A stretch of DNA of 5,159 nt from Candidatus Omnitrophota bacterium (GCA_028717985.1 JAQUMS010000121.1:1-5159), one strand, 5' to 3'; counted from the stretch's first letter, positions 1-4,605 are shown. Numbers and translations are program-made. The notes: generated by a model from the letters alone, not told the origin.

Positions 1-25
1 CAACAACAATAAAAATAAACATTAA

Positions 26-32
26 AAGGAGG
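26..32 (+). promoter_or_regulatory. Strong Shine-Dalgarno site of gap
   Basis: AAGGAGG sits 7 bases upstream of the ATG at 40, a near-perfect match to the anti-SD of 16S rRNA at ideal spacing, and it decides the gap start. The preceding 27 bases (1-27) contain no G and are mostly A with scattered C and T, so this part of the leader should be unstructured. Any gap promoter lies to the left of the window. Confidence 0.9.
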
Positions 33-39
33 AAACACC

Positions 40-1059
40 ATGGCAGTGAAAGTCGGTATTAATGGTTTCGGCGGGATCGGCAGGCTTGTATTCCGCGCGG
101 CTGTTGCCAAGCAGACAAAAGACCTGGAATTTGTCGCAGTTAATGATTTGCCCGTTGGAACGAAAACTCTCGCGCATCTTTTGAAATATGATTCTAATTT
201 TGGAACATTGAACGCGACAGTGGAAGCGAAAGAAGACGCATTGGTAGTGAACGGGAAAACAGTCAAGATCATTAGTTATAAGTCTCCCGCGGAAATACCC
301 TGGAAAGATTTCGGGATTGATATTGTCGTTGAGTCAACGGGTGTTTTTACCGATAAAGAGAAAGCGATCGGGCACATGACCAATGGCGGCGCGAAAAAAG
401 TTGTTATAAGCGCTCCTGCAAAAGGAGAGGATATAACAATTGTTATGGGCGTTAACGAGAAAAATTATGACCCCAAAAAACATAATATTATTTCCAACGC
501 TTCCTGTACGACGAATTGCCTCGCTCCTATGGCAAAGGTGCTGGTGGATAATTTCGGCATCAAGTGCGGGCTTATGACCACGATACATTCTTATACCAAC
601 GACCAGAAAATCCTTGATCTGCCGCATAAGGATTTGCGCAGAGCCCGCGCCGCGGCGGTTTCAATGATACCGACGTCAACCGGGGCGGCTAAAGCGATCG
701 GTTTAGTTCTTCCTGAATTAAAAGGGAAGATGGACGGGTTGGCGATCCGCGTTCCTACGCCTGATGTATCGTTGACTGATCTGACCTGCGAGCTTGAAAA
801 AGATGCAACTGTGGAAGAAATTAACAATGCCGTCAAGCAAGCTTCTGAAACCAGCTTGAAAGGTATCCTTCAATATTTAACAGAACCTCTTGTATCTCGT
901 GATTTCCTTGGTTCAACGTTTTCTTGTATTTTTGACGCTGAATTAACGAAGGTAATTGATAAACGGCTGGTAAAGGTTATGGGCTGGTATGATAATGAAT
1001 GGGCCTATTCTTGCAGGGTTGTGGACCTGTGCGATTTCATAGCTAAAAAAGGTCTGTAA
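40..1059 (+). CDS. gap: Type I NAD-dependent glyceraldehyde-3-phosphate dehydrogenase
   Basis: Cytosolic glycolytic/gluconeogenic enzyme: it oxidises and phosphorylates glyceraldehyde-3-phosphate to 1,3-bisphosphoglycerate with NAD. The 339 residues match the usual family length. Visible landmarks are the Rossmann start INGFGGIGR (7-15), Asp36 in VNDL (the adenosine-ribose contact that favours NAD over NADP), the catalytic motif SNASCTTNC with Cys156, the His183 general base in TTIHSYTND, the S-loop and PTSTGAAKAIG (from about 186 to 221), RVPTPDVS (237-244), and the C-terminal WYDNEW (316-321). The start is set by the AAGGAGG site. The family's almost invariant GFGRIGR reads GFGGIGR here (Gly12 for Arg), with all other catalytic residues intact, so an active enzyme is expected. 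No pgk follows; the gene ends at a terminator and so is the last gene of its transcript. Confidence 0.98.
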   Translation: MAVKVGINGFGGIGRLVFRAAVAKQTKDLEFVAVNDLPVGTKTLAHLLKYDSNFGTLNATVEAKEDALVVNGKTVKIISYKSPAEIPWKDFGIDIVVESTGVFTDKEKAIGHMTNGGAKKVVISAPAKGEDITIVMGVNEKNYDPKKHNIISNASCTTNCLAPMAKVLVDNFGIKCGLMTTIHSYTNDQKILDLPHKDLRRARAAAVSMIPTSTGAAKAIGLVLPELKGKMDGLAIRVPTPDVSLTDLTCELEKDATVEEINNAVKQASETSLKGILQYLTEPLVSRDFLGSTFSCIFDAELTKVIDKRLVKVMGWYDNEWAYSCRVVDLCDFIAKKGL

Positions 1060-1114
1060 CCTCGACGAGAGCCGGGGAACAGAAGGTTTCAAAAAGTTCG
1101 TGTATGACTTGGGA

Positions 1115-1156
1115 TCGATTAAAAGGGCGGGATTCACTTCCCGCCCTTTTAATCGA
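1115..1156 (+). terminator. Rho-independent terminator after gap
   Basis: A perfect inverted repeat of 18 bp (1115-1132 with 1139-1156) encloses the 6-base loop TTCACT. The core is GGGCGGGA/TCCCGCCC, flanked by AAAA on the left and TTTT (1147-1150) on the right, so the U-tract is inside the extended stem. It lies 55 bases after the gap stop and just before the promoter of the next operon, so it separates the two transcription units. Its A-flank/T-flank symmetry could allow some function on the other strand too, but no minus-strand gene is seen. Confidence 0.88.
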
Positions 1157-1211
1157 AGTAATAAAAAAAATAAAAAAATTAATTGACAAAATACGCATTT
1201 TAATATATACT
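1157..1211 (+). promoter_or_regulatory. Sigma70-type promoter with A-tract UP-like element
   Basis: TTGACA (1183-1188) is a perfect -35. After a 17-base spacer comes TATACT (1206-1211), a -10 with 5 of 6 consensus bases. Directly upstream, 1159-1182 is almost all A with a few T, resembling the UP elements that bind the alpha-subunit C-terminal domain at stable-RNA promoters. Transcription should start near 1217-1219. This is the only convincing promoter in the window and would drive tRNA-Thr through rpoB. Such strength fits an operon for tRNAs and ribosomal proteins. Confidence 0.87.
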
Positions 1212-1217
1212 TTTGTC

Positions 1218-1292
1218 CTTCGTGCTTCAAAGACAATAGCGAGTAAAGTGCCTCCCAAGAATTCACGAAGAATTCTTGAACGGTATTTTTTT
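1218..1292 (+). promoter_or_regulatory. Structured operon leader: hairpin with possible pseudoknot and downstream T-run
   Basis: A 9-bp hairpin pairs 1256-1264 (CAAGAATTC) with 1270-1278 (GAATTCTTG) around the loop ACGAA. All five loop bases are complementary to TTCGT at 1219-1223, near the predicted transcript 5' end. The longer pairing 1218-1224 with 1264-1270 is also possible but would open the ends of the hairpin stem. A run of seven T follows at 1286-1292, seven bases after the stem. This could be an attenuator or a pseudoknotted leader, but the stem is AT-rich and the T-run is offset, so function is inference only. It matches no known leader family that I recognise. Confidence 0.4.
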
Positions 1293-1331
1293 ATCTTTAC
1301 ATAAAGATCAGCGGTCTAATTGATAATTAAA

Positions 1332-1359
1332 CAGCACAGGAAAAAACGTCCTGATGCTG
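1332..1359 (+). other. Hairpin overlapping the tRNA-Thr 5' end
   Basis: CAGCACAGGA (1332-1341) pairs with 1349-1359 (TCCTG, bulged A1354, TGCTG), giving 10 bp around a 7-base loop. The right arm includes the first four bases of mature tRNA-Thr (1356-1359) and the RNase P cut site between 1355 and 1356. It therefore competes with the acceptor stem. In the finished transcript the cloverleaf should win, but during transcription this hairpin can form first because its arms are adjacent. Confidence 0.5.
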
Positions 1360-1428
1360 GAGTAGCTCAGTTGGTAGAGCACGTCCTTGGTAAGGACGGG
1401 GTCACGGGTTCAATTCCCGTCTCCAGCT
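1356..1428 (+). tRNA. tRNA-Thr (anticodon GGT)
   Basis: The full cloverleaf is visible: acceptor 1356-1362/1421-1427 (GCTGGAG/CTCCAGC), D-stem GCTC/GAGC (1365-1368/1377-1380) with GG in the D-loop, anticodon stem CGTCC/GGACG (1382-1386/1394-1398) around the loop TTGGTAA, and T-stem ACGGG/CCCGT (1404-1408/1416-1420) with TTCAATT. Anticodon GGT at 1389-1391 reads ACC and ACT. G1-C72, C2-G71 and the anticodon are the known bacterial threonine identity elements. The discriminator is T (1428) rather than the A usual in Escherichia coli. The 3' CCA is not encoded. It is the first gene of the operon, 39 bases before rpmG. Confidence 0.97.
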
Positions 1429-1429
1429 T

Positions 1430-1453
1430 GGGTTTCGCCTCTAAGGCGATCCC
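1430..1453 (+). other. Hairpin between tRNA-Thr and rpmG
   Basis: TCGCC (1435-1439) pairs with GGCGA (1445-1449) around TCTAA, and GGG (1430-1432) pairs with CCC (1451-1453) across a small internal loop. It begins two bases after the mature tRNA end and has no T-run, so it is not a terminator. The only SD-like bases before rpmG, AAGG at 1443-1446, are partly in its stem. It could protect the 5' end of rpmG mRNA after tRNA excision; this is inference. Confidence 0.4.
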
Positions 1454-1467
1454 ATACATACAATACT

Positions 1468-1617
1468 ATGCGCGAAATAATCACGTTAGAATGCACAGTC
1501 TGCAAAAACAGAAATTATTCGACTACGAAGAATAAGAAACAACACCAGGAGAAGCTGGAGTTAAAAAAATTCTGTAGGCCGTGTCGAAAGCACTCTCCAC
1601 ATAAAGAAATTAAGTAG
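1468..1617 (+). CDS. rpmG: 50S ribosomal protein L33, zinc-ribbon form
   Basis: A component of the large ribosomal subunit, near the E site. The 49 residues are normal for L33. It starts MREIITLECTVCKNRNYSTTKNKK, the family signature, and carries two CxxC pairs (Cys9/Cys12 and Cys36/Cys39) that would bind one zinc ion, making it the zinc-containing (C+) form rather than the cysteine-free paralogue seen in some bacteria. The reading frame continues upstream into the tRNA, but the family's N-terminus fixes ATG 1468 as the start. No SD lies at a useful distance: the nearest purine run (AAGG, 1443-1446) is 21 bases away and within a hairpin. It lies between tRNA-Thr and tRNA-Trp in the same transcript. 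Confidence 0.95.
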   Translation: MREIITLECTVCKNRNYSTTKNKKQHQEKLELKKFCRPCRKHSPHKEIK

Positions 1618-1628
1618 AGTAGGAAATC

Positions 1629-1651
1629 GCACCGCGTGTAAAAACGCGTGC
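1629..1651 (+). other. Hairpin in the rpmG - tRNA-Trp spacer
   Basis: The 73-base spacer 1618-1690 holds no gene. GCA-CGCGT (1629-1637, with one bulged C) pairs with ACGCGTGC (1644-1651) around the loop GTAAAA, 8 bp in all. An alternative pairing of CGTGC (1647-1651) with GCACG (1675-1679) is mutually exclusive with it. There is no T-run, so it is not a terminator. A stabiliser of the rpmG 3' end or an RNase site is possible; function is unknown. Confidence 0.4.
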
Positions 1652-1690
1652 ATTAAAACGGAAGCCTGCATGAAGCACGGTACTCACACT

Positions 1691-1761
1691 AGGAGCGTCG
1701 GTTAAAGGCAAACCAACGGTCTCCAAAACCGTAACTGCAGGTTCGATCCCTGCCGCTCCTG
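1691..1761 (+). tRNA. tRNA-Trp (anticodon CCA)
   Basis: Cloverleaf: acceptor AGGAGCG/CGCTCCT (1691-1697/1754-1760), D-stem GGTT/AACC (1700-1703/1711-1714) with GG at 1707-1708, anticodon stem ACGGT/ACCGT (1716-1720/1728-1732) around CTCCAAA, and T-stem GCAGG/CCTGC (1737-1741/1749-1753) with TTCGATC. Anticodon CCA is at 1723-1725. Discriminator G1761 and acceptor pairs A1-U72, G2-C71 and G3-C70 agree with bacterial tryptophan identity. The wild-type CCA anticodon reads UGG only, so there is no sign here of UGA reassignment. CCA is not encoded. A tRNA-Trp directly before secE is a common bacterial arrangement; here secE begins 9 bases after the tRNA. Confidence 0.97.
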
Positions 1762-1770
1762 AATACACTT

Positions 1771-1962
1771 ATGAACGTGATTAATAATATAAAAAAATTT
1801 TTAGGGGAAGCTAAGGCAGAGTTGGTAAAGGTCTCCTGGACTCCCCGGCGGGATTTAATCGGCTCAACCGCCGTCGTAATTTCGGTAACCGCCGCTTTGG
1901 CGTTATATATAGGTATGATAGATATTATTTTAACCAAAATTCTGAGCCTTATATTAAGGTAA
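1771..1962 (+). CDS. secE: Preprotein translocase subunit SecE
   Basis: The small inner-membrane subunit that clamps SecY in the SecYEG channel. At 63 residues it is the short single-span form, unlike the three-span SecE of Escherichia coli. An amphipathic N-terminal helix (NNIKKFLGEAKAELVKVSW, about 5-23) is followed by the hinge TPRRDL (24-29), where the family usually has P-T/S-R, and one membrane segment (about 30-61) with the conserved Gly-x-x-Asp (Gly48, Asp51). ATG 1771 is chosen because the amphipathic helix starts there; the in-frame TTG at Leu18 would remove it. Only 9 bases (AATACACTT) separate it from tRNA-Trp and none resemble an SD, so after tRNA excision its mRNA would be nearly leaderless. 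nusG follows after 24 bases. Confidence 0.94.
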   Translation: MNVINNIKKFLGEAKAELVKVSWTPRRDLIGSTAVVISVTAALALYIGMIDIILTKILSLILR

Positions 1963-1986
1963 GAAAAAATATACGGGATTGAAGTA

Positions 1987-2514
1987 ATGAAACAGTGGTT
2001 CGTTATACATACTCAGACGGGTTCGGAAGATAAAATTAAATTGATGCTTGAAAATAAGATTTCTGTGGAGAACCTGCAGACTTTGATAAGCAGGGTAATA
2101 ATTCCAACCGAGCAGATTTCTGAGGTTCGTTCAGGGAAAAAAAGAGTTACTGAACGCAGGTTCTTTCCGGGGTATATTCTGGTAGAAATGGAAATGGATG
2201 AGCGGTCGTACAGTATTATCCGCGCTCTTCCGGGTGTTACCGGTTTTATCGGTTCTAAGAAAAAACCCTCCCCATTACCTCCGCATGAAGTAGAAAATAT
2301 CCTCAAACGGACAGAAGAGACGAAAACCAAGCCGAGCCCTAAAGTAATTTTTGAGAAGGGTGAGCCTATCCGTGTCAAGGAAGGTCCCTTTATGAATTTT
2401 AACGGTGTTATTGAAGATGTGTATCCGGATAAAGGGAAACTGAAAGTCAGTATTTCTATTTTTGGAAGGTCGACACCGGTAGAATTGGAATACTGGCAGG
2501 TAGAAAAAGTTTAA
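1987..2514 (+). CDS. nusG: Transcription termination/antitermination factor NusG
   Basis: A general elongation factor that bridges RNA polymerase to Rho or to ribosomal protein S10. The 175 residues contain an N-terminal NGN domain (1 to about 115: WFVIHTQTGSE, IIPTEQ at 39-43, FFPGYILVEMEM at 59-70, LPGVTGFIG at 81-89) that binds polymerase. A linker leads to the C-terminal KOW domain (about 122-175: GEPIRVKEGPFMNFNG, then the signature SIFGRSTPVELE at 157-168). There is no extra domain between them. The length is slightly below the Escherichia coli protein. Start ATG 1987 matches the family N-terminus; the SD is weak (GGGATTGAAG region, 1976-1985). It lies between secE and rplK as in most bacteria. 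Confidence 0.98.
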   Translation: MKQWFVIHTQTGSEDKIKLMLENKISVENLQTLISRVIIPTEQISEVRSGKKRVTERRFFPGYILVEMEMDERSYSIIRALPGVTGFIGSKKKPSPLPPHEVENILKRTEETKTKPSPKVIFEKGEPIRVKEGPFMNFNGVIEDVYPDKGKLKVSISIFGRSTPVELEYWQVEKV

Positions 2515-2537
2515 TTTAAAAAAAACGAGGTTGTGAA

Positions 2538-2963
2538 ATGGCAAAGAAAATTACAGCGATAGTAAGGCTCCATGTCCCCGCGGGACAAGCTAATCCGGCG
2601 CCGCCGGTCGGGCCTGCGTTAGGCCAGCACGGCGTTAACATCATGATGTTTTGTAAACAGTTTAATGACCAGACCAAGAACAGGGATGGGTTGATTTTAC
2701 CGGTCATTATCAATATTTACGAGGATAGAACCTTTTCCTTTATTATAAAAACACCTCCGTCATCTATTCTTTTGAAGCGCGCGGCTAATCTCGCTAAAGC
2801 TTCAGGGATCGCGGGGAAGGAAGTCATCGGGAAAGTTACCATGCAGCAGGTTGAGGAAATTGCTAAAACCAAACTTAAGGATCTCAATACTTCTGATATG
2901 TCTCAGGCTCTTAAGACGGTAAAAGGGACAGCCAGAAGTATGGGCATTGTGGTGGAAGGTTAA
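2538..2963 (+). CDS. rplK: 50S ribosomal protein L11
   Basis: An L11 stalk-base protein that binds the GTPase-associated region of 23S rRNA, contacts elongation factors and is needed for RelA-dependent ppGpp synthesis. The 141 residues are the standard length. The N-terminal domain carries the proline-rich signature PAGQANPAPPVGPALGQHGVN (from residue 14), including the helix prolines known as sites of thiopeptide interaction. The C-terminal rRNA-binding domain spans about 72-141 (KTPPSSILLKRAA, ending TARSMGIVVEG). The SD GAGG (2527-2530) sits 7 bases before the ATG. Only 23 bases lie between nusG and rplK, leaving little room for the L1-binding translational operator that regulates rplK-rplA in Escherichia coli. 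The stop codon abuts the rplA start. Confidence 0.98.
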   Translation: MAKKITAIVRLHVPAGQANPAPPVGPALGQHGVNIMMFCKQFNDQTKNRDGLILPVIINIYEDRTFSFIIKTPPSSILLKRAANLAKASGIAGKEVIGKVTMQQVEEIAKTKLKDLNTSDMSQALKTVKGTARSMGIVVEG

Positions 2964-3644
2964 ATGAAAAATCATAGCAAACGCTACAAGGAATCAGCAC
3001 AAGGACTTGATATAACTAAAACGTACGTATTGAAGGACGCAGTTTCAATTCTCAAGAAGCTTACCCAGCCTAAATTTGACGCGTCGGTTGACCTTCATTA
3101 CAGCCTGAACGTAGACGCGAAAAAATCGGAGCAAATGGTGCGCGGTACAGTCGCATTGCCCCATGGGACCGGAAAAAAGGTCCGTGTTGCGGTTTTTTGC
3201 AAGGGTGAATACGAGAAGGCCGCCCGTGAAGGACAAGCTGATGTGGTCGGCGGGACTGAATTGATCGAAAAAGTAGCCGGCGGGTTTCTTGAGTTTGATT
3301 GTGTTATTGCGACCCCCGATATGATGAAAGATTTAAGCAAGCTGGGAAAAGTGCTCGGCCCACGCGGTTTGATGCCCAGCCCTAAAACAGGGACGGTAAC
3401 GAACGATATAGCCAAAGCGATCCAGGACGTAAAAAAAGGCAAGGTTGAATTCCGCGTCGACAAACAAGGCGGCATCCATCTTTCCGTCGGAAAAATATCT
3501 TTTTCAGAAGATAAATTGGTTGAGAATGCAACCAGTGTTATTAATGCTATCAATGACGCGAAACCGGGGACAGTCAAGGGCAAATTCATTAAAAGCCTTT
3601 TTATCTCCTCGAGTATGAATCCCGGTTTAAGATTGGCGGAGTAG
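2964..3644 (+). CDS. rplA: 50S ribosomal protein L1
   Basis: The L1 stalk protein, which moves deacylated tRNA out of the E site; in several bacteria it also represses its own operon by binding mRNA. The 226 residues are a few below the usual length because the N-terminus is short. Visible are SVDLHYSLNVDAKKSEQMVRG (domain I, 41-61), the domain II Rossmann-like segment KVRVAVFCKG (72-81), the L1 signature KLGKVLGPRGLMPSPKTGTVT (from 126), and the RNA-contact strand EFRVDKQGGIH (162-172). The ATG follows the rplK TAA with no gap, so translation is probably coupled; its SD GGAAGG (2954-2959) is within the last codons of rplK. rplJ starts four bases after its stop. Confidence 0.98.
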   Translation: MKNHSKRYKESAQGLDITKTYVLKDAVSILKKLTQPKFDASVDLHYSLNVDAKKSEQMVRGTVALPHGTGKKVRVAVFCKGEYEKAAREGQADVVGGTELIEKVAGGFLEFDCVIATPDMMKDLSKLGKVLGPRGLMPSPKTGTVTNDIAKAIQDVKKGKVEFRVDKQGGIHLSVGKISFSEDKLVENATSVINAINDAKPGTVKGKFIKSLFISSSMNPGLRLAE

Positions 3645-3648
3645 AACA

Positions 3649-4182
3649 ATGAGAAAATTAGGCCTTTTAGTAAAAGAAGTCTCGTCACAGACAATCAGAA
3701 AAAACATCCAGGAAACAAACAGCGTATTTATTATCAAATACCTGGGGATGTCAAGTTCTGGAATGAGTGATTTGAGGAAATCCCTTTCGGGAGTAAATGC
3801 CTCATTATTCGTGGTAAGAAACAAGATTGCTATGCGTGCCTTGAAAGATCTCGGACGTGAAGATCTTAATACTATGATAGACGGTCCCTGCGGCTTCGTG
3901 TTTTTTAAAGACGAGCCGGTGAGCGTTTCAAAAGTATTATGGGATTTTTTCAAGACGCATGAGCAGCTAAAAATAGAAGGCGGATTATTGCAAAATGTCG
4001 TGCTGGATTCAAAGGCCCTTGAGGCTTTGTCAAAACTTCCGTCAAAAGAAGTATTAAGGGCTCAAGTTGTTTCCGGTATTAAGGCGCCGATTACCTCATT
4101 TGTTATGGTGCTTAGCAATACATTGCGTAAATTGGTGATTTGTTTAGATCAAGTTAAACAAAAAAAAGAAAAAAATAATTAA
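3649..4182 (+). CDS. rplJ: 50S ribosomal protein L10
   Basis: The base of the ribosomal stalk: the N-terminal domain binds 23S rRNA next to L11, and the C-terminal helix carries the L7/L12 dimers. The 177 residues fit the family. Recognisable parts are IIKYLGMSSSGMSDLRKSL (28-46, usually YxGLTVxxLxxLR), VVRNKIAMRAL (55-65), KIEGGLLQNVVLD (108-120), LPSKEVLRAQVV (130-141), the motif APITSFVMVL, and a hydrophobic C-terminal helix ending in a Lys-rich tail. It is a somewhat diverged L10. Its SD GGAG (3638-3641) overlaps the end of rplA, and only 4 bases separate the genes, so the long folded L10-binding leader known upstream of rplJ in Escherichia coli and Bacillus is absent here. The stop codon overlaps the rplL SD. 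Confidence 0.96.
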   Translation: MRKLGLLVKEVSSQTIRKNIQETNSVFIIKYLGMSSSGMSDLRKSLSGVNASLFVVRNKIAMRALKDLGREDLNTMIDGPCGFVFFKDEPVSVSKVLWDFFKTHEQLKIEGGLLQNVVLDSKALEALSKLPSKEVLRAQVVSGIKAPITSFVMVLSNTLRKLVICLDQVKQKKEKNN

Positions 4183-4189
4183 GGAGGAG
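4181..4189 (+). promoter_or_regulatory. Very strong Shine-Dalgarno site of rplL
   Basis: AAGGAGGAG, 4 bases before the ATG at 4194, begins inside the TAA stop of rplJ. It is preceded by an A-rich stretch (A8 at 4160-4167 and A7 at 4169-4175). It is clearly stronger than the sites of rplK, rplA or rplJ. This fits the known need for several L7/L12 copies per ribosome against one L10; the link is inference. Confidence 0.85.
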
Positions 4190-4193
4190 AACC

Positions 4194-4583
4194 ATGGCAA
4201 GTGCAAAAGTTGATGAAATTATCACTTCAATTGAACAGATGACCGTGCTTGAACTTTCGGACCTGGTAAAGGCCCTGGAAGAAAAGTTTGACGTTAAGGC
4301 GAGCATGCCGATGATGGCCGCGCCGATGGGCGCAGGCGCTGCCGCCGGCGGGGCTCCCGCAGCGGAAGAAAAATCAACGTTTACCGTTGTTATCGCAAAT
4401 GCCGGTGCGAATAAAATCGCAGTCATCAAAGAAGTAAGGACAATTACCAACCTTGGTTTGAAAGAAGCTAAGGATTTGGTTGACGGCGCTCCTAAGCCTG
4501 TGAAAGAAAATGTTCCGAAAGACGAAGCTGAAGATATCAAGAAAAAGCTTGAAGCCGCCGGAGCTAAAGTAGAACTGAAATAA
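4194..4583 (+). CDS. rplL: 50S ribosomal protein L7/L12
   Basis: The mobile stalk protein that recruits translation GTPases and stimulates their GTP hydrolysis. The 129 residues divide into an N-terminal dimerisation/L10-binding domain (1 to about 36: VDEIITSIEQMTVLELSDLVKALEEKFDV), a flexible Ala/Gly/Met/Pro-rich hinge (about 37-57), and the globular factor-binding domain (about 60-129: FTVVIANAG, KIAVIKEVR, NLGLKEAKDLVDGAPKPVKE, ending AAGAKVELK). The usual TGLGLKEAK is TNLGLKEAK here, with Asn86 for Gly. The hinge has four methionines. Strong SD and tight spacing to rplJ (11 bases). An 83-base spacer with a hairpin separates it from rpoB. Confidence 0.98.
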   Translation: MASAKVDEIITSIEQMTVLELSDLVKALEEKFDVKASMPMMAAPMGAGAAAGGAPAAEEKSTFTVVIANAGANKIAVIKEVRTITNLGLKEAKDLVDGAPKPVKENVPKDEAEDIKKKLEAAGAKVELK

Positions 4584-4605
4584 TCATTTCATGTTTTTAC
4601 GAGCT

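Noticed and set aside
943..1266. Minus-strand open frames over the gap end, terminator and promoter
   Set aside because: Shadow of gap and A/T-rich intergenic sequence; no SD, no promoter on the minus strand, no recognisable protein.
1104..1304. 66-codon + strand open frame starting just before the terminator
   Set aside because: It runs through the terminator stem, the A-tract and the promoter, has low-complexity Lys/Ile-rich composition and no SD; no family resemblance.
1276..1305. Second promoter (TTGAAC with CATAAA, 18-bp spacing) before tRNA-Thr
   Set aside because: Both boxes are weak and overlap the A/T-rich leader; the upstream TTGACA/TATACT pair is far better.
1387..1467. N-terminal extension of rpmG into the tRNA
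   Set aside because: The extension would translate half of tRNA-Thr; L33 proteins begin at the MREIITLECT motif.
1320..1535. Open frame through tRNA-Thr giving a protein-like translation (GVAQLVEHVLGKDGVTGSIP)
   Set aside because: This is the well-known spurious translation of a tRNA gene, commonly mis-annotated as a protein.
1618..1690. A third tRNA between rpmG and tRNA-Trp
   Set aside because: Hairpins are present but there is no T-loop consensus GTTCRANNC and no 7-bp acceptor stem.
3098..3694. 198-codon minus-strand open frame opposite rplA
   Set aside because: Exact shadow of rplA, which has full family signatures; the antisense frame shows no recognisable motif or initiation site.
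4154..4540. Minus-strand open frame opposite rplL
   Set aside because: Its Ala/Pro/Gly stretches are the reverse complement of the L12 hinge codons.
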